A stretch of 64,000 nt of DNA from Acetobacterium carbinolicum (GCF_047456275.1 NZ_CP173357.1:496001-560000), one strand, 5' to 3'. Positions 1-8,650 are shown, numbered from the stretch's first letter. Made by a program: numbers and translations. Notes: generated from the letters alone by a model not told the origin.

Positions 1-1
1 G

Positions 2-91
2 CGGATTTCTTATTCTTATTTGAGCTGCGGGGAATTTGAGGAAGCCGTGAAACGATTGGCTGGTATTACCAAAAGATGGTTTGAAGTGTGA
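2..91 (+). CDS. C-terminal end of a PLP-dependent aminotransferase-like protein (partial)
   Basis: Only the last 29 codons lie in the window, ending at TGA 89-91. The residues begin RISYSYLSCGEFEEAVKRLA. This resembles the C-terminal strand-helix of fold-type I aminotransferases and MocR/GntR-aminotransferase regulators, where an R-[IL]-S-[YF]-[SA] strand carries the arginine that binds the substrate carboxylate, followed by an acidic helix ending in RLA. I cannot tell an enzyme from a MocR-type regulator because the body of the protein lies outside the window. The reading frame is the only one open here. Confidence 0.5.
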   Translation, partial: RISYSYLSCGEFEEAVKRLAGITKRWFEV

Positions 92-169
92 CTACAACCA
101 ATTGACAAATTCGCTAACGACCGGGCGATTCGCAAAAACCTTATCGCCGTGAGGCAAAGCAGAAAAACC

Positions 170-198
170 TTGACACTGTTAAGGTTATTAGATAATAT
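170..198 (+). promoter_or_regulatory. Sigma-A-type promoter upstream of the SGNH hydrolase gene
   Basis: TTGACA at 170-175, a 17-bp spacer and TAATAT at 193-198. The same stretch recurs, diverged, at 7572-7600 in front of the AlbA_2 gene, and the similarity continues downstream through a shared GGAAGTATGACRGATA motif. The promoter therefore appears to have belonged to an AlbA_2-type gene before the SGNH gene took its place. Confidence 0.65.
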
Positions 199-355
199 AA
201 TCATACAAACTAGATCATGTGCTAAACGTAATTATATAATATCGGGAAGTATGACAGATAATGTTGTTAAATGAACATCCCTTTTTAAATTGAACACACA
301 CTATATTGACTCAAATCATAACTTGGAAATTAATGAATGAAAAGAGGATTATTCT

Positions 356-1078
356 ATGGAAAACGAACATGAAAAAGATGTAAGAATATGTGTGTTTGGA
401 GATTCCATTGGAAAAGGAGTCATCCAGCAAAATAATTCCGGCCGTTATGGACTGGTGAAAATTGATTTGAATGCCTTGGTCGGACAGAAGAATATTATTC
501 TTGATAATTTCTCGAAGATGGGGATCACCGTTTCGAAGGGGCTATCCATAGTCAAACGCCATGCTGCTAAGCTCTCAAATTATGACCGCATTTTTCTGGA
601 ATTTGGTGGCAACGACTGTAGCTATGCCTGGAATGAGATTGCCGAAAATCCTCAGGATGAACATATTCCCAAAACACCGACCACAGTATTTGAAGACCTC
701 TATACCGAAATGATTGAAGAAATAAAAACCAATGGAGGTAAACCCATTATGCTCTCGTTGCCACCGCTTGTGCCGGAACGATATTTTGAATGGTTTTCAG
801 AAAACTTAAACAAAGAAAATATCTTAAAATGGATCGGTAGTGTTGATGTCATTTATCGTTGGCAGGAAATGTACAATTTAAAGGTTGTTTTACTGGCGAA
901 GAAGCTGTCAATTCCACTCATTGACATACGCAGTGCGTTTTTAAGCAAACGCCAGTATAAGGATTTTCTATGTGAGGACGGCGTTCATCCAAATAAGTCG
1001 GGTTATAAATTGATTTATGAAACCGTAATAAAAGCGATACTGGACCAGAAGATGATCCCGAATGGCGCAACTGATTAG
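356..1078 (+). CDS. SGNH/GDSL-family hydrolase
   Basis: This 240-aa protein fits the SGNH hydrolase superfamily (esterase, lipase or carbohydrate deacetylase activities). Block I is FGDSIGKG, with the nucleophile Ser near residue 17. Block III is FGGND near residue 83. Block V is DGVHPN near residue 215, with the catalytic Asp/His. There is no signal peptide, so it is probably cytoplasmic. The substrate cannot be read from the sequence. ATG 356 follows a GAGG ribosome site. The gene is bracketed by relics of another gene: sequence before it (170-315) and directly after its stop (1083-1214) aligns with the start and end of the AlbA_2 gene at 7687-8331. It therefore looks as if it replaced the middle of an AlbA_2 paralogue. 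Confidence 0.75.
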   Translation: MENEHEKDVRICVFGDSIGKGVIQQNNSGRYGLVKIDLNALVGQKNIILDNFSKMGITVSKGLSIVKRHAAKLSNYDRIFLEFGGNDCSYAWNEIAENPQDEHIPKTPTTVFEDLYTEMIEEIKTNGGKPIMLSLPPLVPERYFEWFSENLNKENILKWIGSVDVIYRWQEMYNLKVVLLAKKLSIPLIDIRSAFLSKRQYKDFLCEDGVHPNKSGYKLIYETVIKAILDQKMIPNGATD

Positions 1079-1082
1079 CCCG

Positions 1083-1214
1083 CACACCATTTCTCGGGAT
1101 GATCCGGGCAAACGGTGTCAAGAAAAAATAAACTGAGCCGAAATGATTGTGGAATAGATTGCGGCAGCATTATTGGGGTAATCTTAGCCATGTTTATTTA
1201 GTTCTGACTGGCTG
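1083..1214 (+). pseudogene. 3' relic of an AlbA_2-domain gene
   Basis: Starting a few bases after the SGNH stop codon, this stretch aligns with 8190-8330, the 3' end of the intact AlbA_2 gene. Shared blocks include AAGAAAAAATAAACT-AGCCGAA and TATTATTGGG. In the old frame it still reads SRKNKLSRN, then CGSIIGVILAMFI and a stop, matching QEKNKLSRK and ACGIIGIVLSMTI of the paralogue, but it contains a TGA. Only the tail region and the C-terminal membrane helix of the ancestral protein are left. The similarity continues past the old stop into the DUF1836 gene. Confidence 0.8.
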
Positions 1215-1252
1215 AAATGAACCGGCCGCAACAACACAATTTGTTAACGAAC

Positions 1253-1293
1253 AGCAGGAGAAAAACACAAGCCCCTCTGCTTACTATTTTTTT
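1253..1293 (+). terminator. Probable rho-independent terminator
   Basis: AGCAGGAG (1253-1260) can pair with CTCTGCT (1275-1281) with one bulged base, followed by seven T (1287-1293). It lies between the SGNH gene and the convergent DUF1836 gene and corresponds in position to the stronger hairpin at 8363-8406 in the paralogous locus. Confidence 0.5.
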
Positions 1294-1775
1294 ATGCTGA
1301 CTTGAAAATACGTTTTATTTGCAAATGCAAGCACGGCTGATTTAAGAATAATCAGTTCGGGCGCTTTTATTTGATTGCTCGGTTGAACTTTCGGAGAGAA
1401 AACCTCTTTGATGGCACTTTCCAGTTCATCACAGAATAAATTGTAGGCATAATCGATTTTGTGCTGGCTGATTAAATAGGTAATCAGATCACCAGTTTCG
1501 GAAATACTGAGAACCCGTTTCATGATACAAATCACAAAAAAATAGGCAAGGTGGCTCCGGTTATAGCGCTTTTTAATTGGCGGCTCAACGACTTTTTGCT
1601 TAACATAGTTATTGATCATCATGGAGGTGATAATTTTTTCACCCCAAATTTCTTCGAAAATAACCAGATTCTTTTCTAAAATACTGACTAACTGATCCAT
1701 ATATAAATCAATGTCGGGAAGTTCAAGCCATCGCGGACAGTGAAAGTTAAGGAGTTCCTCTGATATTGTTTCCAT
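1284..1775 (-). CDS. DUF1836-family protein, putative regulator
   Basis: 163 aa. The layout matches DUF1836 proteins of Firmicutes: LPDIDLYMDQLVSILE, then a basic MINNYVKQKVVEPPIKKRYN segment and a helical YLISQHKIDY region. I recall this family as helix-turn-helix-like and probably regulatory; its target is unknown. ATG 1775 is preceded on the minus strand by a GAGGT ribosome site. The last 15 or so codons have a decayed twin at 8407-8470 (LVILKSTVLAFANKM then stop, against LIILKSAVLAFANKT here). The gene was therefore part of the duplicated segment that also carries the AlbA_2 gene, and the other copy of it was lost. Confidence 0.7.
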   Translation of the reverse strand: METISEELLNFHCPRWLELPDIDLYMDQLVSILEKNLVIFEEIWGEKIITSMMINNYVKQKVVEPPIKKRYNRSHLAYFFVICIMKRVLSISETGDLITYLISQHKIDYAYNLFCDELESAIKEVFSPKVQPSNQIKAPELIILKSAVLAFANKTYFQVSIKK

Positions 1776-1929
1776 TTTCTGATACCTCTTTCAATAAGAC
1801 TCCTCTTAATTATAAGGTAATATACAAGATGATGTCAAAGTTAATAAAAAGAATTGGTTTGTTATAGCAATCATCTTATCTGGTGCAAAAAACGGGGTTA
1901 GCCTGGATAAAACTAATCGCGGACCTTAA
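1776..1929. other. Intergenic, upstream of the DUF1836 gene
   Basis: AT-rich leader of the minus-strand DUF1836 gene. No open frame or hairpin that I would defend. Confidence 0.4.
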
Positions 1930-2037
1930 AAATATGTCTTTGTATTGCCTGGCAATACTCTGGGCTTTGCAGTGAATTCAGGCCGGATGGCCGGAAAAAA
2001 TGCGGTGACGTATATTAAAGAAGAATTGGCTGAATAA
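1930..2037 (+). pseudogene. 3' relic of a FAD-binding fumarate-reductase-type flavoprotein
   Basis: An open stretch without a start codon, bounded upstream by TAA 1927-1929 and ending at TAA 2035-2037. It reads GNTLGFAVNSGRMAGKNAV, then TYIKEELAE. The G-F-A-V-x-S-G-R-x-A-G-x-N-A signature is the C-terminal FAD-contacting motif of the FAD_binding_2 family (fumarate reductase/flavocytochrome c and urocanate reductase types). About 30 codons remain of a protein that is normally 450-600 aa, so this is debris of a deleted gene. Confidence 0.7.
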
Positions 2038-2130
2038 CGCTCAAATGGGCAGGAGACTGAGCATCGGGTGGTTTTGTCTTTGATTGCAATGGGGTGCTAT
2101 TTATTCTTAAGTGGTTCTAAATTATCGTAA

Positions 2131-2169
2131 AAAAAAGCTAAGAGCAGGGACACAAAATCCCTACTCTTA
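2131..2169 (-). terminator. Rho-independent terminator of the SDR/ene-reductase operon
   Basis: On the minus strand TAAGAG and AGGGA pair with their complements around a 7-nt loop (2139-2169), followed by a run of eight T. It sits about 40 bp downstream of the SDR stop codon. Confidence 0.85.
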
Positions 2170-2210
2170 ACTTTCACAGTGCCCCAATCGGCGCTATTTT
2201 TTTGTCTGAT

Positions 2211-2966
2211 TTAGAAGATGGTATATCCGCCGTCTACAGCCAGACTGGCACCGTGAATAAAGGAGGCATCGTCGCTTGCCAGGAAGAGAATCGCCTTTCC
2301 AACCTCTTCTGGTGCACCCGCTCTTGTGGCCGGGCTCATTTTAATCTTCATACAAACCGGATGTTGGGGGATGGTTAAAACCCGGGCAATCATTTCGGTA
2401 TCGATGGGCCCTGGAAGGACTGCGTTAATACGGACGCCGTTACGGCCATGGTCCATCGACATTTGACGCGTCAGACCCAGAAGTCCGTGTTTAGCGGAGG
2501 TATAAGCAAGGCCACCTCTTCCGGCACCGGTGGACGCCATTGATGCGACGTTAACGATGGCACCGGAACCTTGTTTTTCCATCACTGGGATGATCTTTTT
2601 ACAAAGCATGAAGGGAGCGGTTAAATTGGTAGAAAGGACAGTATTCCACTCATCACTGCTGATATCATTCATATTTGCCGTGGTGCCGCTGACGCCGGCG
2701 TTATTGACCAGGATATCAATCCGGCCGTAATGTTCCATGGTGGCGTTTACCAAAGCATCCAGGCTGGCCTCATCGGTTACGTCAGTTTGCTGGAAAAAAC
2801 CTTCGCCTCCGGCAGCCAGAATTTCCTTTACAGTGGCATCGCCTCTTTCTTTGTTGGTCCCGACAACGACAACCTTTGCACCTTCCGCCACAAAAATCAT
2901 GGCGGAAGCTTTTCCGATGCCTTTCGTTGAGCCGGTAATAATCGCAACTTTATTTTCAAGTTTCAT
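2211..2966 (-). CDS. Short-chain dehydrogenase/reductase (SDR), classical type
   Basis: 251 aa, NAD(P)-dependent oxidoreductase. The cofactor motif TGSTKGIG is at residues 11-18, NNAG at 88-91, catalytic Ser about 142, Tyr155 and Lys159 (YTSAK), and the family tail VDGGY. I choose ATG 2966 rather than the TTG two codons upstream because the AAAGGA ribosome site is then properly spaced. It is co-oriented with, and 58 bp downstream of, the ene-reductase fusion gene. The pair suggests sequential reduction or oxidation of one substrate, as in bile-acid or enone pathways (BaiA/BaiCD-like). The substrate itself is not determinable. Confidence 0.88.
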   Translation of the reverse strand: MKLENKVAIITGSTKGIGKASAMIFVAEGAKVVVVGTNKERGDATVKEILAAGGEGFFQQTDVTDEASLDALVNATMEHYGRIDILVNNAGVSGTTANMNDISSDEWNTVLSTNLTAPFMLCKKIIPVMEKQGSGAIVNVASMASTGAGRGGLAYTSAKHGLLGLTRQMSMDHGRNGVRINAVLPGPIDTEMIARVLTIPQHPVCMKIKMSPATRAGAPEEVGKAILFLASDDASFIHGASLAVDGGYTIF

Positions 2967-3024
2967 AATCAAATTCCTTTCGTATTTTGGTGATTTTATT
3001 TTTGCGTTCAGGTTTTACGAGGGC

Positions 3025-5835
3025 TTATTTCCGGCCAGTTTCCATAAATGCGGTGCGGTCGTAGCGTCCGGCCATTAAATAGGGGACAATATCTTCGGCA
3101 TTCAGGTTTTCGACCAGATTTAGCTTATGGACAAGTAAACTGTTTACAGAGTAAGCACCGCCGACGATTGTGTTTATCGGCAATTCACCCCAGGGGTCGT
3201 CGATGCTGGAACGAAGCTTCAGACTGGCAAAACCCGGCTCCCAGGATTTGTAAGTGTACTCACAGAGATTCTGAAGCAAGGCACCATTGGTAAAATGGGA
3301 CACCCCTTCTTTATCCGGTTCGCGGTCAAAATGAAAATAAAAGCCACCACCATAGGTCTGTTTTCCCGCTTCCGGGAACTGATACATGGCACCAGTCAGC
3401 GGACTATTGGTCTCACCGAGTTCCAGTTTTGCTTCAATTAACTGAACACCCCGACGGGTGACGCTGGCCATAACGGTATTTCCCGTCTGGCGAATCACAA
3501 ACTCTGCGCCCATTTTTTTGGGAATGCTGCCATTATCACGACCAAGCTGAACGGCCATCTCGGCTCCGGGGCCGCCGAGAACCAGACTAAGGGGATAGAG
3601 CCCCAGTTCTTTTCCGTACATTGCATAGACGCCCAGGATTGCTTCATAATAATCATCGGCAAAAGAGGGATTGTGAATATGCGCAATCGACAGGGTTACC
3701 ACCGGCATTGAAAAAGGTTTAAGTGGTGGAGGTAACAGGCGCGCGATAACAGCGGGATCGGTGAGAAAGCAAAGATACAGACCTTCCTGATTATCCATCA
3801 GAGAAAGCTTGCCAAAGTTTTCCAAGTCTTCTTTTGGGGTCAGAAAACTGGTGGCTTTGGGTTTGTCGATAAACAGACAGCGGCCTGCTTCAAAGCCGGC
3901 CCGGATAGCCGGTTCAATGCGGTCAACTTTAAGGGCATCACCGATAATTTCCACCCGTTCGAATTTTTTCTTTAGTTCTTCGGCAAGGCTATTATTGGAG
4001 CAATAACCCATCGACAACACAACCGCGTCAGCTGGTATCTTGATTTCCGAGTGATCTTCCATTTTTTCGAGAATCACGCCATCCGGTGTGATTTCTTTTA
4101 ACGCATGGGATAGCATGTAAGTCGCACCATATTTTGCCAGACGTCCGGTAACATCTAAAACATTCGTGCCATTTCCGTCGGGTGCGACCTTGTTAAGCAT
4201 ATCAACGATGGTTAATGAATTTCCGGCGGCACACAGATACTCGGCGGTTTCAATTCCACTCATCCCGGCACCGATGAGTACCACCTGTTTATCTTTTAAT
4301 CCGGTGGCTCCGGATAGGACACGATCAATTCCAAAGACATTTTCGCCATCGACTCCAGGGATGCGTCTGGGTACAACGGGGGTACTGCCAGTAGCCAGAA
4401 TGACCGCATCGGGTGCCATTTCTTCTAATACAGAAAGAGTCGCTTCGGTATTTAGTTTCACTGCGACATTCAAACGATCGAATTCATTTTGATAATACTG
4501 GCAGATCCAGTCCATGGCACCTTTATGAGGAGGCATTTTAGCAATATTAATAAGCCCACCAAGAGTATTTTCTTTTTCAAACAAGGTGACATGAATACCG
4601 CGAAGTGCCAGTGTGCGGGCTGCCGACATACCAGCGGCACCACCACCGATAACCGCTACTTTATGGTCGAACGAATCGTGAGCGAGGTTGCCAAGCTGTT
4701 GTTCCCGGGCAAGACGTGGGTTTACCGAACAAACCAGCGGAAGACCAACGGCATTATTTTCGTTTAAGCTTTCGAAGCAGCGCAGGCAGGAGATACACTT
4801 GCACAACTGCTTTTCCCGTCCTTCTTTTACCTTTAAACCCCATTCTTCATCCGCCAGCCAGGCGCGGCCTAAGGCCACAAAATCGACGATACCGTCGGCC
4901 AGAAACTGTTCACCGACAGCCGGTTCGCGAAAGACGGAAACAGCGATTACCGGAATCGCAACATGATCTTTAACCGCTTTGATCAGATCCCGGCGCCAGC
5001 CCTGGGGGAACGAAACCGGTTCGACACAAACCGAGCCAGTTTCATAAATACCACAGCTTACATTGATGACGTCGATTCCCAGTTTTTCCAGTGCCATGGA
5101 AATTTTGACACCATCCTGAATATGAATATAATCATCGGTGACTCCGACATTGCTTAAAAATTCCTCGACAGAAAGACGGACACTAATAGGAAAATCAGGA
5201 CCACATTCGTTTCGTATACCGGCGATGATTTCGGCAATAAAACGCAGCCGGTTTTCAAAACTTCCGCCGTATTCATCATCGCGTTTATTGGTATAGGGGC
5301 TTAAAAACTGATTGATCAGATAGCCATGAGCGGCATGCAGTTCAACACCGTCACAACCTGCTTTCTGCACGCGAACAGCACCGGCGACAAACTGCTGAAC
5401 CAGTTCCTTGATTTCAGCATGTTCAAGCGCTCGTGTTGGCTGCTTAAGAAAATTACAGGGAATTGCCGATGGCGCAGCGACGGGTCCTCCGACCAGCGAG
5501 GTCATCGTTTCACGACCGGGGTGATGTAGTTGAATAAAGATTTTCGTCCCATGTTTATGCACCGCTTGCGCCAGTCTTGATAGTGGTTCAATGTGACGAT
5601 CTTTAGTAACAGAAAGCTGACGCAGCATTCCGGCACCGTGCACATCATTTACACGGGTAATTTCAGGGATGATTAATCCGGCGCCACCAATGGCACGGGC
5701 CTCATAAAAAGCAATCATCTCTTGCGTTGGTGAACCGTCCAGCTCAGCCAGCCCAATCCCCATTGGCGACATAACCAAACGATTTTTAAGTTTCAGTTTT
5801 CCAATGGTTCCTTCGAGAAACAGTTTTTCATACAT
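3025..5835 (-). CDS. Old-yellow-enzyme-type ene reductase fused to an acetoacetate-decarboxylase-like domain
   Basis: 936 aa. Residues 1-340 form an FMN-binding TIM barrel of the NADH:flavin oxidoreductase/2-enoate reductase family, with HAAHGYLINQFLSPYTN at 167-183. Cysteines 345, 347, 350, 353 and 369 supply a 4Fe-4S site. Residues 391-660 hold two Rossmann units, GGGAAG near 397 and GAGMSG near 522, for FAD and NAD(P)H, as in BaiCD and 2,4-dienoyl-CoA reductase. Residues 683-936 resemble acetoacetate decarboxylase (Adc): LLPPPLKP, then GRDNGSIPKK at 766-775, where Adc has the Schiff-base lysine pair. Relatives without the extra domain end near 660. ATG 5835 has an AAGGAGG site. The operon is divergent from a PucR-type regulator, which probably controls it. 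Confidence 0.9.
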   Translation of the reverse strand: MYEKLFLEGTIGKLKLKNRLVMSPMGIGLAELDGSPTQEMIAFYEARAIGGAGLIIPEITRVNDVHGAGMLRQLSVTKDRHIEPLSRLAQAVHKHGTKIFIQLHHPGRETMTSLVGGPVAAPSAIPCNFLKQPTRALEHAEIKELVQQFVAGAVRVQKAGCDGVELHAAHGYLINQFLSPYTNKRDDEYGGSFENRLRFIAEIIAGIRNECGPDFPISVRLSVEEFLSNVGVTDDYIHIQDGVKISMALEKLGIDVINVSCGIYETGSVCVEPVSFPQGWRRDLIKAVKDHVAIPVIAVSVFREPAVGEQFLADGIVDFVALGRAWLADEEWGLKVKEGREKQLCKCISCLRCFESLNENNAVGLPLVCSVNPRLAREQQLGNLAHDSFDHKVAVIGGGAAGMSAARTLALRGIHVTLFEKENTLGGLINIAKMPPHKGAMDWICQYYQNEFDRLNVAVKLNTEATLSVLEEMAPDAVILATGSTPVVPRRIPGVDGENVFGIDRVLSGATGLKDKQVVLIGAGMSGIETAEYLCAAGNSLTIVDMLNKVAPDGNGTNVLDVTGRLAKYGATYMLSHALKEITPDGVILEKMEDHSEIKIPADAVVLSMGYCSNNSLAEELKKKFERVEIIGDALKVDRIEPAIRAGFEAGRCLFIDKPKATSFLTPKEDLENFGKLSLMDNQEGLYLCFLTDPAVIARLLPPPLKPFSMPVVTLSIAHIHNPSFADDYYEAILGVYAMYGKELGLYPLSLVLGGPGAEMAVQLGRDNGSIPKKMGAEFVIRQTGNTVMASVTRRGVQLIEAKLELGETNSPLTGAMYQFPEAGKQTYGGGFYFHFDREPDKEGVSHFTNGALLQNLCEYTYKSWEPGFASLKLRSSIDDPWGELPINTIVGGAYSVNSLLVHKLNLVENLNAEDIVPYLMAGRYDRTAFMETGRK

Positions 5836-5931
5836 AGGTTTCCTCCTTATTATTAACGAATTGCGTTTATAATAAATAGATTATACTGTGTTCGTTGGAA
5901 TTTGCCTATATTGACGGGAAACGATTTCACA

Positions 5932-5960
5932 TTGACAATTTGTGTATGATGCACTATTCT
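5932..5960 (+). promoter_or_regulatory. Promoter of the PucR-type regulator gene
   Basis: TTGACA 5932-5937, 17-bp spacer, TATTCT 5955-5960, followed by the start codon about 50 bp downstream. It lies in the 173-bp divergent gap shared with the ene-reductase operon. Confidence 0.65.
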
Positions 5961-6008
5961 AATTTTAATGTGTAGACATAAAAATAATTTAATCTGGAAG
6001 TGATAAGT

Positions 6009-7520
6009 ATGAAATTTAATGACCTAATCACAAAAATAGCGATTAATTTACCGATCACAAAGGCGTCTTGTGAAAATCAGGCTGAGATTATCGACATCGC
6101 CTTAATTGATGGACGACAAAATTCATTTCAAGGAAATATTCTATACTTTGGTTATAGCAGCCAATTAGCAAAAAGTGAAAATCTACCCTGTCACTGCATC
6201 CTTGCTAAAGATGACAAATCTCCGACTGATAAGATCCAAAATCTCGCTCTGGTCGAGTCATCAGAATTATTTTCGGCGGTCAATCTGGCCCGGACATTGA
6301 TGAAAAATTCTGGGGGAGGGCTTATTTATGAAGAACTCGTAAAGCGTGCCAATGAGACCAGGGATCTTCAGGCGGTTGTTAATACAGCCTCAATCATGCT
6401 CGGAAATTCGCTGATTTTTAGCGATGTCAATTTCAAAATTCTGGCTCATTCCACGTCGATTCCAGTTACAGATGACTTATGGAAGGACAATATCAGACGA
6501 GGGTATTGCAGTTATGATTTTATCAAGGCCGTTCAACAGCTTAAGCCGATACAGCAGGCAGCCCACACAACCGATGTTGTTGAAGTTTCATGCACTGAAT
6601 CACCCCATCGAAAGCTGAGCAGTAAGGTATTTCATAATGGCATCCAGGTCGGTTTTATCCTGATGATTGAAGGCGAAACGCCGGTAACGCCGGAACATAT
6701 GGAAATTCTGGAGATTGTCAGTCATGTGATCAGTTATACTATTACTCATTATTTTGCTTATCTGTTTCAGACCGGCACGCTTTATCAACAGTTGCTGTAT
6801 GAACTGCTTATCGGTGCACCGCCGGAGAACATTCCGATTTGTTTTCCCGGCTTAGAGTTTGCCTCCAAACTGATCGCACTTTCGGTTTTTCCGATCCGCT
6901 ACCTTGGCGAGCGACATTTAAAAGATCATATCGTTCCGGCTTTAAAAGGAGTTTTAACGGGGTCACATGTGACTTATCATGAGGGGAAGGTGGCGGTTTT
7001 AGTGCCGCTCTTAAAAGATGATTGTATCGAGGGGGAACAATTAAAAGCGTTGCAGAATTTGGTAGATAATGAGCATCTTCGCATCGGTGTCAGCAATGCG
7101 TTTGATCATGTTGAAAGTTTTGCGAAATATTATCATCAGGCGGTTTCTGCTCTGAATCTGGGCAAACGGCTGCAGCCTGAAAATCTCATTTGCGATTACA
7201 TCGATTATCAGTTCTATGATTTGCTTGATCATGTGGATGCTCCGTCGCGACTCGGTTTGTTCTGCCATCCGGCGTTAAGCATCCTGCGGCAATATGACCG
7301 AAAAAATGAAGCCAGTTTGTATTCGACACTGAAAGTCTACTTAAATTGTGGCTGCAGTATCAAGCGGGCTTCAGAAAAATTGTTTGTTCATAGGAATTCT
7401 CTGGCGTATCGGCTGGAGCGGATCGTAGAAATTAGTCATATCGATCTGGATGACGCATATATTCGGTTCCTGTTAAGGATGTCTTATCTGATTGACTGTT
7501 ATAAAGGGCAGGATGCCTAA
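6009..7520 (+). CDS. PucR-family (CdaR-like) transcriptional regulator
   Basis: About 503 aa. The C-terminus, from roughly residue 430 (LYSTLKVYLNCGCSIKRASE through the HRNSLAYRLERI helix), is the PucR-type helix-turn-helix, with its characteristic x-HRN-S/T-x-x-YRL-x-R-I signature. The middle is a GAF/GGDEF-like sensory region (FSDVNFKILAHS; MEILEIVSHVISY). ATG 6009 is preferred over the in-frame GTG 6000 because GGAAGTG then serves as ribosome site. It is transcribed away from the ene-reductase/SDR operon, the usual arrangement for a local activator of a catabolic operon; that role is inferred. Confidence 0.85.
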   Translation: MKFNDLITKIAINLPITKASCENQAEIIDIALIDGRQNSFQGNILYFGYSSQLAKSENLPCHCILAKDDKSPTDKIQNLALVESSELFSAVNLARTLMKNSGGGLIYEELVKRANETRDLQAVVNTASIMLGNSLIFSDVNFKILAHSTSIPVTDDLWKDNIRRGYCSYDFIKAVQQLKPIQQAAHTTDVVEVSCTESPHRKLSSKVFHNGIQVGFILMIEGETPVTPEHMEILEIVSHVISYTITHYFAYLFQTGTLYQQLLYELLIGAPPENIPICFPGLEFASKLIALSVFPIRYLGERHLKDHIVPALKGVLTGSHVTYHEGKVAVLVPLLKDDCIEGEQLKALQNLVDNEHLRIGVSNAFDHVESFAKYYHQAVSALNLGKRLQPENLICDYIDYQFYDLLDHVDAPSRLGLFCHPALSILRQYDRKNEASLYSTLKVYLNCGCSIKRASEKLFVHRNSLAYRLERIVEISHIDLDDAYIRFLLRMSYLIDCYKGQDA

Positions 7521-7571
7521 ATACAAACGCTCATCTGTACCAGACGGCTCGCAAGCATATTAAAAAAAATA

Positions 7572-7600
7572 TTGACGCCGTTAATCTTATTAGATAACAT
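7572..7600 (+). promoter_or_regulatory. Promoter of the AlbA_2 gene, paralogous to 170-198
   Basis: TTGACG 7572-7577, 17-bp spacer, TAACAT 7595-7600. The spacer and the following 80 bp align with 176-280. Confidence 0.55.
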
Positions 7601-7686
7601 GGTTATATAAATTAAGTTGCATGTAAAATACAATTAGATGTAGCTGGAAGTATGACGGATATTGTCGTTTAATTGTTGACCTCTGT

Positions 7687-8331
7687 TTGCAATTGAACAT
7701 ACTAGAATGTGATGAGAGCTGGTGCAAATTTTTGTCAAGTAACAATGTTAGTGAAGAAATTTTAGAATTGATTAATCATGGTGATAATAATCGGGTGGCG
7801 TTCAGGCGACACACTGGTGGACCCAATTTGTTAAGTAAGATCCTTTCATCGTTTGCAAATGCATCGGGCGGTAAATTGATTATCGGTGTTGGTGATGAAG
7901 GTAAAATTTATGGCTGTAAAAAAGACTCGGTGGTCGAGACATTTAATAAGGCAAAAGAGAAATTAACACCCTGTCCAAAGATGTTGATTGAATTTGTTGA
8001 GTTGGAAAAGAAGCAAATCGCAATTATTTCAATTGATAAAACCGAAAAAATTGTTGCTTCCAGCTTAGGTGTATTCAAAAGAGCTGATCATTCAGATGAA
8101 ATAATGCCAACAGAAGAAATTTCAGAAAAAATTCTAAACACAACAGCAGATGATTTTAAAAGTACCGTTAACGAAATGGCGCAACAGATTACCCAACTTA
8201 CCATTTCCTTGGAGGATACCGTCAAGCGGTATCAAGAAAAAAATAAACTAAGCCGAAAGATTATAGAATGGGTGGCCTGTGGTATTATTGGGATTGTTTT
8301 ATCGATGACGATTAATTTTTTGATTGGCTAA
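7687..8331 (+). CDS. AlbA_2 (Schlafen-like) domain protein with C-terminal membrane helix
   Basis: 214 aa. Residues about 45-150 match the AlbA_2 domain: FANASGGKLIIGVGDEGKIY is its hallmark strand-turn-strand, followed by a VELEKKQIAIISIDKTEK strand. A coiled-coil-like stretch (170-190) and one transmembrane helix (about 193-212) follow, so the protein is probably membrane-tethered. The start is uncertain: no ATG occurs before codon 106, TTG 7687 or TTG 7693 must serve, and no good ribosome site is visible. The N-terminus may be eroded. Function is unknown; AlbA_2 proteins are variously annotated as nucleic-acid-binding regulators or defence-related. Remains of a paralogue surround the SGNH gene at 356-1078. 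Confidence 0.65.
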   Translation: MQLNILECDESWCKFLSSNNVSEEILELINHGDNNRVAFRRHTGGPNLLSKILSSFANASGGKLIIGVGDEGKIYGCKKDSVVETFNKAKEKLTPCPKMLIEFVELEKKQIAIISIDKTEKIVASSLGVFKRADHSDEIMPTEEISEKILNTTADDFKSTVNEMAQQITQLTISLEDTVKRYQEKNKLSRKIIEWVACGIIGIVLSMTINFLIG

Positions 8332-8362
8332 ACTAAATCGGATACAACAACCCAATTCGCTT

Positions 8363-8406
8363 AACAACCATAAGGGGAAAAAGCATACGCTCCTTATGGT
8401 TGTTTT
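8363..8406 (+). terminator. Rho-independent terminator after the AlbA_2 gene
   Basis: AACAACCATAAGG (8363-8375) pairs perfectly with CCTTATGGTTGTT (8392-8404), continuing into a short T-run. Confidence 0.7.
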
Positions 8407-8470
8407 GCTGTCTTAAAATTACATTTTATTGGCAAAAGCAAGCACAGTTGATTTAAGAATAACCAAGCGG
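8407..8470 (-). pseudogene. 3' relic of a DUF1836 gene
   Basis: On the minus strand this reads LVILKSTVLAFANKM followed by TAA, matching the C-terminus of the intact DUF1836 protein (1284-1775). Nothing upstream of it is recognisable, so the rest of the gene has been deleted. Confidence 0.75.
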
Positions 8471-8578
8471 TTGTGATGTTACAATTATGATGCATTGAAT
8501 TTATAATGAATCAGAAGTGACCATGTGTAGTAAAAAGCATAGCAATTACTTAATGCACTGACAAAAATGGAGGCCAGG

Positions 8579-8650
8579 ATGAAAAAAACATTATCGATAC
8601 AGGAAAGCATCATAAATTATTATATGCGTGCCGTAGAACGTGAGGGCTGA
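8579..8650 (+). CDS. Possible 23-aa peptide or truncated gene start
   Basis: ATG 8579 follows a good GGAGG ribosome site and is open for 23 codons (MKKTLSIQESIINYYMRAVE...), ending at TGA 8648-8650. It could be the 5' stub of a lost gene. No relative is recognised. The rest of the 8471-8828 gap holds only the hairpin at 8703-8735. Confidence 0.25.
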   Translation: MKKTLSIQESIINYYMRAVEREG

